NCBI GenBank assembly: GCA_000720375.1 | Contig: JOAA01000038.1 | Coordinates: 1 to 64,000 of the forward strand | Length of the DNA: 64,000 nucleotides | Reading direction: 5' to 3' | From: Rhodococcus rhodnii | GTDB lineage: Bacteria; Actinomycetota; Actinomycetes; Mycobacteriales; Pseudonocardiaceae | Part shown: positions 1 to 7,769 of the stretch, piece by piece | Position numbering within the stretch: position 1 is the stretch's first letter | Layout of the letters: every line of letters begins with the position of its first letter | Notes under the pieces: model-generated | Told to the model about the DNA's origin: nothing | The model's input: only the letters and a program-made list of their open reading frames with translations | Database searches by the model: none | Position numbers and translations under genes: made by a program

Positions 1-50
1 TCAGCCTCAGACAGCACGATCTCCGCAGCAGACGGACCCCGGTGCGACAT
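1..50 (-). CDS. Possible IS630-family transposase, N-terminal fragment cut by the window edge
   Basis: Reading leftward from an ATG at 50, the frame gives MSHRGPSAAEIVLSEA and then leaves the window. This resembles the opening of IS630-type transposases, where a short basic lead is followed by a stretch like IVLS(D/E)xER, but only 16 residues can be read. A TACGGT box ends 6 nt before the ATG, the leaderless pattern seen for many other genes here, which supports a real start. The family assignment is a guess from a very short stretch. Confidence 0.3.
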   Translation of the reverse strand, partial: MSHRGPSAAEIVLSEA

Positions 51-56
51 GCCAGC

Positions 57-62
57 ACCGTA
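57..62 (-). promoter_or_regulatory. -10 box (TACGGT) of the gene starting at 50
   Basis: On the minus strand TACGGT is followed by six bases and then ATG. An imperfect AATCCTAGGGATT palindrome lies just upstream. No -35 box is convincing. Confidence 0.35.
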
Positions 63-95
63 ACAACTAATCCCTAGGATTTCCGGCGCAACACA

Positions 96-872
96 CTAGT
101 TCTCACACGTCAGGTCGTAGACGAGTTTGGCGCTCTCCGCGTTGATCCGGATTTCCTCGGTCGCGAACGTATGGCCTTCGGGCGCCGCCACGATTCGCTG
201 GATGACGAGCATGGGCGTGGCGCAGGGGATGTGCAGCCGGTCCGCGTCTTCGGGCGGCGGCATCACCGCGCGGACGTGTTCCCGCCAGGTCAAGGTGTAC
301 CCGGCGGCCGACAGGATGTTGTAGAGCTGGGTCGGGCTCCGGTACGGCCGGTCGCCCAGTTTCCGGGGGTCGCGAATGGTGTCGCTCGGCAGATACATCC
401 GGTGGAACATCCGCCGGCCCTGGCCGTCGTCCAGCAATTGGTCGTGGCGATAGACGTCAGCGCCTTCCCGGATTCCCATCACCAAAGCCAGGCCTGCGTT
501 CGCCCGAACCCATTCGGTTGTCGATTCACCGACGACATCCCATGGATACCCTTGCAGGTCGGGGTCGTAATAGTCGAACGATCCGCTGCCCGGCGGCGCG
601 TCGTCGATGATTTTGCGGGGATGCGATCGGACGACCCACTCCGGCCGCATCCGGACGACAGCGCCTTTGCCGTGGTGCACGGTGACCAGGCCTTCGGCCT
701 TGAGAATGGCGATCGCGTCGCGAACCGGCGTACGCGAGACGTTGAACCGTCCGATCAGCTGGCTTTCACTGGGCAGCATACTGCCGGATGGATAGCGGCC
801 CGCCATGATCTCGTCCCGGATGACGCTGGCGATCGCGTCCTTCTTCTTCGCCAGCTTGTCCCCGTTGGACAT
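96..872 (-). CDS. GntR family transcriptional regulator with UTRA domain
   Basis: Predicted HutC/FarR-type repressor or activator of 258 aa. The N-terminal winged helix-turn-helix covers about residues 5-75 and shows the typical LPSESQL, SRTPVRDA and GLVTVHHGKGAVV segments. A UTRA-type effector domain follows at about 115-250 and carries the conserved MFHRMYLP-like strand and the terminal P(M)LVIQRI strand. The ATG at 872 was chosen because a GGAGAAGAGG ribosome site lies just upstream; the frame stays open about 22 codons further, but that extension is rich in Arg and Phe and has no ribosome site. A small membrane protein gene lies 88 bp upstream on the same strand. The effector is not predictable. 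Confidence 0.9.
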   Translation of the reverse strand: MSNGDKLAKKKDAIASVIRDEIMAGRYPSGSMLPSESQLIGRFNVSRTPVRDAIAILKAEGLVTVHHGKGAVVRMRPEWVVRSHPRKIIDDAPPGSGSFDYYDPDLQGYPWDVVGESTTEWVRANAGLALVMGIREGADVYRHDQLLDDGQGRRMFHRMYLPSDTIRDPRKLGDRPYRSPTQLYNILSAAGYTLTWREHVRAVMPPPEDADRLHIPCATPMLVIQRIVAAPEGHTFATEEIRINAESAKLVYDLTCEN

Positions 873-960
873 TACCTCTTCTCCTGCCTGAAATGTGCGG
901 CGAGACGCCACGAAAAAGACCCGCGACGCCTCAACCAAGTGTTCTTTTCAAATCGGCGGG

Positions 961-1134
961 TTATCGGGCGTCGCGCTCCAGCCGCGCCGCCGAGAGCCAT
1001 GCGGACACCACGCCGACGGACTGGCACATGAGAATGACGGCACAGCAGACCACCACTGTGAGTACTGTCATCCGGACGATCGGCCCCCATGTGGGCGCGT
1101 GCAGGGCCCGGTCGATCAGCCAGATCGGCCGCAT
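961..1134 (-). CDS. Small single-pass membrane protein, unknown function
   Basis: A 57-aa product beginning MRPIWLIDRAL with one hydrophobic helix at about residues 19-45 (IVRMTVLTVVVCCAVILM), which includes two adjacent cysteines, and a short charged tail. The frame is open further upstream to 1254, but the extra 40 residues look non-coding. It lies just upstream of the GntR gene on the same strand and could be cotranscribed. There is no recognisable family and only a weak ribosome site, so it remains tentative. Confidence 0.4.
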   Translation of the reverse strand: MRPIWLIDRALHAPTWGPIVRMTVLTVVVCCAVILMCQSVGVVSAWLSAARLERDAR

Positions 1135-1831
1135 CGGCCGCCCACGAGTCCCCGACCTGCGCGAATCGTAAAAGCCGCCGCGCTGAGGGAAATCCGCCCA
1201 ACGAGGGACGGATTCACCTGGATTCGATAGCTGACCTGGACCTATAATGAACATGTCCTAGGTTCCCTTTCTTGGTGCTCCAGTACCGACCGACAGGGAT
1301 CCAGGGCGATGCGGCTCGCTGTGTCAGCAGCGAGCCGCCCCTGTATGCGCATCGATGTGTCCCCCCAATTACGAGCGACTCCGCATGTCAGCGCATGTCC
1401 AAATTGAAGCAGGTCAAGATTCCACGTCGCAAGGACACCTATCCAGTGTGCCCATGCCGACGATCAACGGTCATTTTCACGCGACGAGCGGCAGTTGGTT
1501 TCTGCCCGACTGGTCTGCGGGCCAAAGTACTTAGGATCTACAAATACAAACCGAAAAGCCATCACATCGCCCGGTCGTGTACACCCGTCAGGCCGACAGT
1601 TACGCCGCTCTCCGGGCGAATTGACACCTCAGAGTGTGATTACGCTCGATCGAGCAGTTCCGGGACACGAATGGAGCAGTGATAAATAGTGAGCAAGTCA
1701 TCCGTACGACTACGAACTCGTCATGACGACTCGTTCCATTTCGAATGCGCCCTCAGGAACTGCATGGATCGGATAAACGCACCTGGAATCCGTGCTGCGC
1801 CGCGATGCGAAGACGGCGCAGCCAAACGCAG
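1135..1831. other. Gene-poor stretch, less GC-rich than its surroundings
   Basis: About 700 bp without a convincing gene. From about 1240 to 1760 the sequence is clearly richer in A and T than the neighbouring genes. A perfect TATAAT lies at 1243-1248 (+) without a good -35. A 136-codon open frame at 1272-1682 (+) has atypical composition, rich in Arg, Ser, Cys and Pro, with no ribosome site or domain. It may be a decayed insertion, an RNA gene or a long regulatory region; none of these can be demonstrated from the sequence. Confidence 0.5.
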
Positions 1832-1868
1832 AGGCGGGGCCCCGAACGGATGGTCCGGGGCCCCGCCT
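1832..1868 (-). terminator. Strong hairpin terminator of the secreted protease gene
   Basis: Perfect 13-bp inverted repeat (AGGCGGGGCCCCG at 1832-1844, complement at 1856-1868) with an 11-nt loop, starting 12 bp beyond the protease stop codon. There is no U-tract, which is usual for actinobacterial terminators. Confidence 0.85.
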
Positions 1869-1879
1869 GGTCTCGTCGC

Positions 1880-3784
1880 CTAGCCGCGGCCGCGGCTCAA
1901 GCCCCAGCCACTGCGGTTGAGGGTGTCCTCGTAGCCGCTGAAGCCTTCATTCGGGTTCAGCACGTCCTCGACGAAGTCGACATCGACGTCGTCGGCCGTG
2001 CCACCGACATTGTCCGGGCCGACGCCGAACATCAGGGCCGGGTTGCCGCCCTGGTCCATCAGGCTGGCCACGTCGTTGAACTGGTCGACGTGCCAGCTGC
2101 CGATGAAGTGCCCGAGTTCATGGGCGGCGATGTTGCCGACGCCCTGGCTGATGAACCGGATCTTGTCGCTCGCCGGCGTCATGTACGTGTTCAGCGAGGT
2201 GCGGCCGGTCGGCCCGCTCAGCACGTCGAGCAGCAGCAGCGCCGATTCCTCGGTGCCGAAGTTGCCCGGGTCGATCGACTGGGCGATGCCCACGGTCGGG
2301 ATGCCCGACTCCGCGATCGAACCGCCGATGATCAGCCTGCTGACGTCCGGCTGGCCGAACGGGTCCGCGTGGTCCCGGCTGTTGAGGATCTTCACGGCGA
2401 AGTTCCGGTTGGTCGACTTCTGCGCGAGATCCTTCTCGACGTTCTCCTTCACCACGTCGATGATCCGGTCGATCAGCACGTTCTCGTCGGCCGGGCCCAG
2501 ACCCCAGCCCGCGAGGAACGCCGAGAACGGCGACAGGGTCCGCACGCCGGTCGCTCCGGCGTTGAAGATTCCGACGTCGACCTGGGCGCCGTCGAAGTCG
2601 AGGAAGATCGTCTGCACGGTGCCGCGCGGTTTGGTCTCGGTTCCTGGCCGGTACGCCTCCAGCGCGACCTGGTACGGGCCTTCACCATTGCGCACGTGCA
2701 AGGTGTACTTGCCGGTCGTCGGGGCGAGGAAATCGACCACCGCGTTTCCGCCTCGCGGCAGCGGAGACGCCGCCGGGTAGATCAAGGTGAAGTCCTGCGA
2801 CGAACCGAACACCTCGCGACCGGTGGAGTCGTGCACCTCAAGACGGTTCGAACCGCCCGTGACCGCGGCACCGAGCACGTCGCCCGCGCGCAGGAAGAAC
2901 GAGTACACGTCCTTGTCGTAGCTCTCCGGACCGGACAGGGTCACGGTGTACGCGCCCTCCGAGCCGGTGCCGAGCCCGCTGCCTGAGTCCGACGGGTCCT
3001 GCGGGAACGTCGTGCCGTTTTCGCCGAATCCGCTGACCAGGACGTAGTAGTCATCCGTGGTCGGCAGCGGCACGGTCACCAGGCTGTCGGTGTTGCCCGG
3101 GCCTTGGTCGTCGTTGACGGCGATCTGCGTGCCGGCCGCGTCGTAGACCGCGACGACGGAGTCGAGGTCGCTGGTGGGCGTGTCGACGTCGATCGTGACC
3201 GACTTGAGCCCCGAGACCTTGTAGAAGTCGTAGTCCCCCTTCTTGTCGCCGCCGCTGCCGTGCGGGCCGTCACCGATCACGCCGCTGGTCCGGATCCGGC
3301 GACCTTCACCGACCGCTGACGCGAGCGGGATCGACCCGTTGTCCTCGGCGAACGGCGGCAACGTCTTCGTCTCGGGGTCCGTGACGAGATCCCCGGTCAA
3401 CGAGAACTTCGACGTGGCACCGAAACCAGTGCCGAAACCGAAGAGGAACTCCGCGGTCGCGTCGGCGTCGTTGCGACCACGTACGCCAACCGGCTCCTTC
3501 TCGGTGTACTGCTTTGCCTGCCCCGACTTGTTACGCAGCGCGGCCTGCTCGGCCGCGCGAGCCCGCCGCGCACCCGCGATGTCCACATTGGACAAGTCGG
3601 GCAGGTACGCCAGCATCGGGTCGATTCCCGAGGCCTGCGAGCCCTTCGGCACGATCTGCACACCCGCGGCCAATTGGCGCGCCTTGGCGGCGGCCACATC
3701 CTGAGCGGACACCGGGTCCGCCACTGCCACTCCTGCCGCCGAGACCATGGTGGCCACGGCAGCGACAACTAAACCCCTACGCAA
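1880..3784 (-). CDS. Secreted metzincin-type zinc metalloprotease with PPC domain
   Basis: A 634-aa exported protein. Residues 1-27 form a Sec signal peptide (MRRGLVVAAVATMVSAAGVAVA). A bacterial pre-peptidase C-terminal (PPC) type beta domain lies at about 190-300 (segments DVDTPTSDLDSVV and YYVLVSGFGENG), a second beta-rich segment at about 300-380, and the catalytic domain at about 390-634. The zinc site is HELGHFIGSWH at 555-565 (HExxHxxGxxH), with a likely Met-turn at SLMDQ (M575). Unusually, the PPC-like module precedes the catalytic domain. The start is TTG, preceded by GGGAGGTAAATC. A strong terminator follows. Extracellular proteolysis is the inferred role; the substrate is unknown. 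Confidence 0.88.
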   Translation of the reverse strand: MRRGLVVAAVATMVSAAGVAVADPVSAQDVAAAKARQLAAGVQIVPKGSQASGIDPMLAYLPDLSNVDIAGARRARAAEQAALRNKSGQAKQYTEKEPVGVRGRNDADATAEFLFGFGTGFGATSKFSLTGDLVTDPETKTLPPFAEDNGSIPLASAVGEGRRIRTSGVIGDGPHGSGGDKKGDYDFYKVSGLKSVTIDVDTPTSDLDSVVAVYDAAGTQIAVNDDQGPGNTDSLVTVPLPTTDDYYVLVSGFGENGTTFPQDPSDSGSGLGTGSEGAYTVTLSGPESYDKDVYSFFLRAGDVLGAAVTGGSNRLEVHDSTGREVFGSSQDFTLIYPAASPLPRGGNAVVDFLAPTTGKYTLHVRNGEGPYQVALEAYRPGTETKPRGTVQTIFLDFDGAQVDVGIFNAGATGVRTLSPFSAFLAGWGLGPADENVLIDRIIDVVKENVEKDLAQKSTNRNFAVKILNSRDHADPFGQPDVSRLIIGGSIAESGIPTVGIAQSIDPGNFGTEESALLLLDVLSGPTGRTSLNTYMTPASDKIRFISQGVGNIAAHELGHFIGSWHVDQFNDVASLMDQGGNPALMFGVGPDNVGGTADDVDVDFVEDVLNPNEGFSGYEDTLNRSGWGLSRGRG

Positions 3785-3899
3785 GATTTACCTCCCTGGA
3801 TCCCAGCTGGAGATATAGCCAGATCGCGATATTGGCGTCAACACACTGGCTCGGTTGCGACGAGTCGTTGCCATTTCAGTCACTGACCGAGGTCCTTTC

Positions 3900-3916
3900 T
3901 TGACCGATCGTTCCAA
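3900..3916. promoter_or_regulatory. TetR-type operator in front of the 3935 regulator gene
   Basis: TTGACCGATCGTTCCAA, an imperfect palindrome with core CGATCG, matches the operator at 4529-4545 in inverted orientation. Both fit T-N-GA-N-CG-NN-CG-N-TC-N-A. A TAGCGT -10 box at 3923-3928 follows, 6 nt before the ATG, which predicts a leaderless, self-controlled transcript. Confidence 0.6.
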
Positions 3917-3934
3917 TTTGGCTAGCGTGGCGGC

Positions 3935-4513
3935 ATGGCCAGGACGAAAGAGTTCGACCCGGACGCCGCACTGCGCGCGGCGCTGGACCTGTTCTGGCGC
4001 AAGGGATACGAGGCCACCTCGATCCAGGACCTCGTCGAGAACATCGGCATCGGCCGGGCCAGCCTGTACGCCACCTTCGGCACGAAACACGAGCTGTACC
4101 TGCGCGCCCTTGACCTCTACTGCGAGCGGGTCAACGGCAACGCCGGGTCGACCCTGTTCCCCGAAGGCAGCGCCTTGGCCGCGGTCAAGCGGCTGATCAG
4201 GAACGTTGCCGAGGAATCACTGGATGACCCGGACCGCAAGGGCTGTCTTGTCACCAACACGGCCATCGAGTGCCTGCCGCACGACGAACAGGCCGCTCGC
4301 CGCGTGGACGTGGGCATCGGCGGCCTCGAATCGGCCATCGCAGGCGCTCTGGTCCGCGCGCAGAACCAGGGCGAGCTCAGCGCCGACAAGGATCCGTACT
4401 CGCTCGCCAGATTCCTGATCACCTTCGTACAGGGCCTCCGGGTGGTCGCCAAGCGGCCTGAACGACGTCGGATCACCGACGCCGTCGATCACGCGCTGTC
4501 CCTGCTCGACTAG
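3935..4513 (+). CDS. TetR/AcrR family transcriptional regulator
   Basis: A 192-aa repressor. The N-terminal helix-turn-helix (about 8-55) has the classic pattern EATSIQDLVENIGIGRASLY followed by TFGTKHELYLRAL. The C-terminal ligand domain contains GCLVTNTAIE, typical of the TetR subfamily in which that cysteine is conserved. The start is fixed by a TAGCGT box 6 nt upstream of the ATG. The alpha/beta-hydrolase gene begins 45 bp downstream behind its own copy of the same operator, so this regulator probably controls itself and that enzyme. The ligand is likely a hydrophobic or electrophilic small molecule (inference). Confidence 0.9.
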   Translation: MARTKEFDPDAALRAALDLFWRKGYEATSIQDLVENIGIGRASLYATFGTKHELYLRALDLYCERVNGNAGSTLFPEGSALAAVKRLIRNVAEESLDDPDRKGCLVTNTAIECLPHDEQAARRVDVGIGGLESAIAGALVRAQNQGELSADKDPYSLARFLITFVQGLRVVAKRPERRRITDAVDHALSLLD

Positions 4514-4528
4514 TTTCACGCCCTTATA

Positions 4529-4549
4529 TTGGAACGCTCGATCTAGAAT
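4529..4549 (+). promoter_or_regulatory. Operator and overlapping -10 box of the alpha/beta-hydrolase gene
   Basis: TTGGAACGCTCGATCTA at 4529-4545 shares 14 of 16 core bases with the site at 3900-3916 read on the other strand. Its end overlaps the -10 box TAGAAT (4544-4549), 9 nt before the ATG at 4559, so a bound repressor would block the polymerase directly. Confidence 0.6.
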
Positions 4550-4558
4550 GGACCGACG

Positions 4559-5419
4559 ATGAACAACGCCGAGCTCGCCAGGTCGCTGGGTTTCACCAGC
4601 GAGTACGCCGACGTCAACGGAACACGGCTGCACTACGTCACCGGCGGAGCGGGCAGCCCGCTCGTCCTGCTCGGCGGCTGGCCGCACACGTGGTGGGAAT
4701 TCCGCAAGATCCTGCCGCCGCTGGCGCGCCACCATCGAGTGGTCGCCGTGGACCTGCGCGGCATGGGCGGGTCGGACAAGCCGGAAAGCGGCTACGACAA
4801 GAAGACCATGGCCCGCGACATCGCCGAGCTGATCAAGGCCCTCGGGTTCGAACAGCCGAACGTCGTCGGGCACGACATCGGAGCCATGGTCGCGTACAGC
4901 CTCGCGGCCAACCACCCGGCGACCGTCAGCAAACTCGCCCTGGTCGAAGTGCCGCATCCGGACGAGGCCTGGTTCGGGTTCACCATGCTGCCGCAGCCAC
5001 CGGTTCCGCACCTCTGGTGGTTCGCGTTCAACCAGCTGACCGAACTGCCACAAGTCCTGCTGAACGGCCGGTTCCGGGCGCTGATCGACCATCTCTGCGC
5101 GGGTGCGTTGGTCAACCAGGACGCGATCACCGACGTTGACCGGCAGATCTACGCCGAGGCGTACGACTCCCCCGATGCCATCCGTGCGTCCAACGACTGG
5201 TACCAGACCTTCGTCCAGGACATCCAGGACGTGAAGACGTACGCACCGGTTTCAATGCCGGTCCTCGGCCTCGCGGCTGAGGGCAACGCCTTTCTGGAAA
5301 CCGCGCTGCGCAAGCAATCCGCGGACTTCCAGATCGAATACATCGCGAACACCGGCCACTACGTCGCCGAGGAACAGCCCGAAGCGGTCGTCGAGCACCT
5401 GCTGAAGTTCTTCGGCTAG
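4559..5419 (+). CDS. Alpha/beta-hydrolase of the epoxide hydrolase / haloalkane dehalogenase type
   Basis: A 286-aa cytosolic hydrolase with no signal peptide. The nucleophile elbow GHDIGA places the nucleophile at Asp106, as in epoxide hydrolases and dehalogenases rather than Ser esterases. The oxyanion loop is GGWPHTWWEF (40-49), DLRGMGGSDKP lies at 65-75, and the catalytic His is probably H267 in NTGHYVAEE. The substrate is unknown. The gene is likely leaderless and controlled by the upstream TetR protein. Its stop codon lies inside the CTAG that begins the inverted repeat around the following MerR gene. Confidence 0.88.
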   Translation: MNNAELARSLGFTSEYADVNGTRLHYVTGGAGSPLVLLGGWPHTWWEFRKILPPLARHHRVVAVDLRGMGGSDKPESGYDKKTMARDIAELIKALGFEQPNVVGHDIGAMVAYSLAANHPATVSKLALVEVPHPDEAWFGFTMLPQPPVPHLWWFAFNQLTELPQVLLNGRFRALIDHLCAGALVNQDAITDVDRQIYAEAYDSPDAIRASNDWYQTFVQDIQDVKTYAPVSMPVLGLAAEGNAFLETALRKQSADFQIEYIANTGHYVAEEQPEAVVEHLLKFFG

Positions 5420-5427
5420 GCCGTGTT
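5416..5427. repeat. Left arm of the 12-bp inverted repeat bracketing the MerR gene
   Basis: CTAGGCCGTGTT; its exact reverse complement lies at 6429-6440. The first four bases (CTAG) contain the stop codon of the upstream hydrolase gene. Confidence 0.6.
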
Positions 5428-5546
5428 CTGGTGGCAGTCCGCGGTTCGAGCCGGTCCTGAACGCGATCAGGGAGGGTTGCACCTTCCGTAGCGGCATGTG
5501 GTCCAGTGGACTCACGTCCCGATCCCGTGAGGAAAGGTCCCTGCTC

Positions 5547-6428
5547 GTGCATTCGTCGTTCATGCCACCCCGCCAGGTCAAGATCGGTGACGCGGCGGCT
5601 TTCGCCGGCACCACGCCACGGGCGATTCGCCACTACCACGAGATCGGCCTGCTCCCCGAGCCTGAGCGGGGCGGCGATGGCCGCCGCCGCTACGGGTACG
5701 AGGACACGATCCGCCTGCTGTGGATTCGCAAGATGGCCAACGCCGGGATCGCCCTGGACGACATCCGTGACGCCTTTACCACCGGCATGGCTTCCGCCGC
5801 TGCGGACAGCGGAGACGGTATCGCGGGCATCCTGGAGCGGTTGGAGGAAACCCTCACCGAGCAGGAGGCGGAATTGCGGCGGCAACGGACCGCCGTGCAG
5901 CGGATGCGCACCGAAGGCAGCCGGATGGGCCTGCTCTCCGACGTCGTCACCGAACGCCTCAAGAGCCTGCCCGAAGGCTCCCTGCGTCAGGCGGACCTGG
6001 ACAGTCTGCTGGTCACTGAGCGGATCTTCGGCCCGCTCGGCGCGGCCGTCCAGGCCACCCGCTTCGTCGCCCTGGCCACGCATCCCACGCTGCGGGCGGA
6101 TTCCGACCGCATCGATGCCGCCGAGGAGGCACTCGATGACAGCGTCGCCGTCGATGATCCACGGGTGGCTCAAGTGGCCGCCGAGCGGCACGCCTTCGAA
6201 AGCGCCCTGCAGGCCGTCATCGAGGAGTCCGGCCTGGACAAGGACGACGATGCCCTCTTCGACGCCTGGGACACTTTGCACCCCGCTACCGCCGATGACG
6301 AGCGGGAGGCTGACTCCATGAGCGCGTTCGAAGCCATCGGCAAGATGCCCTACGACTTCTCCCCAGCCCGCCTGCGCTGTATGGAACTGGCCGAAGAGCT
6401 ATCCGCCCAAGACTCACCCGCTACCTAA
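5547..6428 (+). CDS. MerR family transcriptional regulator
   Basis: A 293-aa regulator. The N-terminal MerR winged helix (about 8-75) reads KIGDAAAFAGTTPRAIRHYH then EIGLLPEPERGGDGRRRYGY. A coiled-coil dimerisation helix rich in Glu, Arg and Gln (about 110-135) and a long acidic helical C-terminal domain of unknown ligand follow. GTG at 5547 was preferred because GAGGAAAGG sits 9 nt upstream; ATG at 5562 is the alternative. The gene is enclosed by a 12-bp inverted repeat with CTAG at both outer edges and fits tightly between two convergent genes, which suggests it arrived as a cassette. No target gene is evident. Confidence 0.88.
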   Translation: MHSSFMPPRQVKIGDAAAFAGTTPRAIRHYHEIGLLPEPERGGDGRRRYGYEDTIRLLWIRKMANAGIALDDIRDAFTTGMASAAADSGDGIAGILERLEETLTEQEAELRRQRTAVQRMRTEGSRMGLLSDVVTERLKSLPEGSLRQADLDSLLVTERIFGPLGAAVQATRFVALATHPTLRADSDRIDAAEEALDDSVAVDDPRVAQVAAERHAFESALQAVIEESGLDKDDDALFDAWDTLHPATADDEREADSMSAFEAIGKMPYDFSPARLRCMELAEELSAQDSPAT

Positions 6429-6440
6429 AACACGGCCTAG
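6429..6440. repeat. Right arm of the 12-bp inverted repeat bracketing the MerR gene
   Basis: AACACGGCCTAG starts directly after the MerR stop codon. Its outer CTAG contains the stop codon of the minus-strand carboxypeptidase gene. Confidence 0.6.
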
Positions 6441-7660
6441 TCCACCAGCCGCACGTCGGCCGCCTCGGCACCGGCCGTGCCAGGGATGGTGTCGAACTTC
6501 TCCGGGTCGATCCGGTCGACGGCACCCGTGCTGACGTCGGCGATCATCCGGTTCAACCCGGCGACGACCGCGCGCGTGAACCGCTCGCGGTGTTGCTGGC
6601 CAAGGGTTTGCGTCTGGCCGCGAACCTCGAACAGCACGGTTCCGGTGCCGTTCAAGGCAAAGGAGCACCGCGCCTGGCCGGGCAGGTCACGGTCGGCCGC
6701 GTGCGGGTATCGGGCGCCGATGTAGCCGCCTTCGGTCATTCCGTTGTAGGCACTGATCGCCAGCTGCCGCGACTCGTCCTTTGTGTACACGTCACGGTAC
6801 TTGGCGTACTTCTGGCCGTCCTCGAAGAAGCGGTCGGGCAGCGGCGGGTAGTCCACGGCGACGTCGAGGAACTTGTCGCTGCCTTCCTGCCGGACGCACG
6901 CGCCTTGGTGATGCAGGTCGACGTACACATCGGGCACCTTGCCGCGCTCGGCCTTCACATCGAGGTACACCTTGCGCAACGCCCTGGCCTCCGGCGTGAT
7001 GAACCAGCCGGGACGGTCCGACGAACCGGGTACGTCAGCGGACTGCGGCACGTAGTCCAGCTCGGGGTGGAAGTCGCGGTTGACGTCGAAACCCGGCCGC
7101 GTGCGGTAGTCGTCTCCTTGCTGCTGGCCGGAAATGTAGTTCCACGCGGGCGGACGGCCGGCCAGTTGCGGGAACGTCTGCTGCACCTCGGCCCAGGACA
7201 AGTCGTTGCCGCGGCGATCCAGTTCGGCGCCGTCCGGGTTGAGCTTCGGCACCGCGACAAAGGTGATCGCCGCACGCAACCGCTTGGCGTGCGCGGATTC
7301 CGACGTGCCGAGGAAGTCGAGGATGCGCAGCAGCGCGTCGGTGCCGGTCTTCTCGTTGCCGTGGATCTCGCTGCTGACGATCATCACTTTGGGACCGGTA
7401 CCGACGGTCACCCGGTGGATCGTGCGGCCACGAGTCGACAGGCCCGCCGTCTCGACTTTGACCCTGCCGTTGCTGACTCGCTGCAACCTGCCCAGTTCCA
7501 CCTGCAGTTCGCGGTAGTCGGTGAACTCGTGGATCGGCAGTTCCCGCGGTTCGTCGCTGCACGGTCTGGCCTGCAGCTCCGGCTGAGCGGCCGCCGCGAA
7601 CGTCGGGTTGACGAGGCCGAACGCCAGTGCCGCGGCGAGTGCGCCAACAAGAATCCGCAT
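6437..7660 (-). CDS. Secreted M14-family zinc carboxypeptidase
   Basis: A 407-aa exported peptidase. A signal peptide covers about residues 1-25 (ending FAAAAQ). The zinc ligands read H100 and E103 (SEIHGNE) and H250 (DLHHQG); NRDFHPE at 194-200 supplies the substrate-binding Asn/Arg, and the catalytic Glu is probably E345 (LFEVRGQ). The expected role is removal of C-terminal residues from peptides outside the cell. On the mRNA a stem-loop sits directly before the GGGAGG ribosome site. Confidence 0.9.
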   Translation of the reverse strand: MRILVGALAAALAFGLVNPTFAAAAQPELQARPCSDEPRELPIHEFTDYRELQVELGRLQRVSNGRVKVETAGLSTRGRTIHRVTVGTGPKVMIVSSEIHGNEKTGTDALLRILDFLGTSESAHAKRLRAAITFVAVPKLNPDGAELDRRGNDLSWAEVQQTFPQLAGRPPAWNYISGQQQGDDYRTRPGFDVNRDFHPELDYVPQSADVPGSSDRPGWFITPEARALRKVYLDVKAERGKVPDVYVDLHHQGACVRQEGSDKFLDVAVDYPPLPDRFFEDGQKYAKYRDVYTKDESRQLAISAYNGMTEGGYIGARYPHAADRDLPGQARCSFALNGTGTVLFEVRGQTQTLGQQHRERFTRAVVAGLNRMIADVSTGAVDRIDPEKFDTIPGTAGAEAADVRLVD

Positions 7661-7670
7661 GGACGCCTCC

Positions 7671-7699
7671 CAGTATGTTGGACAAAAGCCAACGTACTG
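7671..7699. promoter_or_regulatory. Inverted repeat upstream of the carboxypeptidase gene
   Basis: Arms CAGTATGTTGG (7671-7681) and CCAACGTACTG (7689-7699) match at 10 of 11 positions around a 7-nt spacer. On the minus strand it contains a TACGTT box and is followed immediately by GGGAGG and the ATG, so it could be an operator or a leader hairpin close to the ribosome site. It lies in the divergent gap between the carboxypeptidase and Ppx genes. Confidence 0.55.
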
Positions 7700-7769
7700 A
7701 CATCACGTCTGAGGCGGTTAGCCCGTTCGGCCCAGATTGGCAGGCGATCAAGCGGGTATTCGACTGCTC

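Noticed and set aside
1272..1682. 136-codon open frame as a gene
   Set aside because: No ribosome site, unnatural composition rich in Arg, Ser, Cys and Pro, and no recognisable domain; it lies in the AT-richer island.
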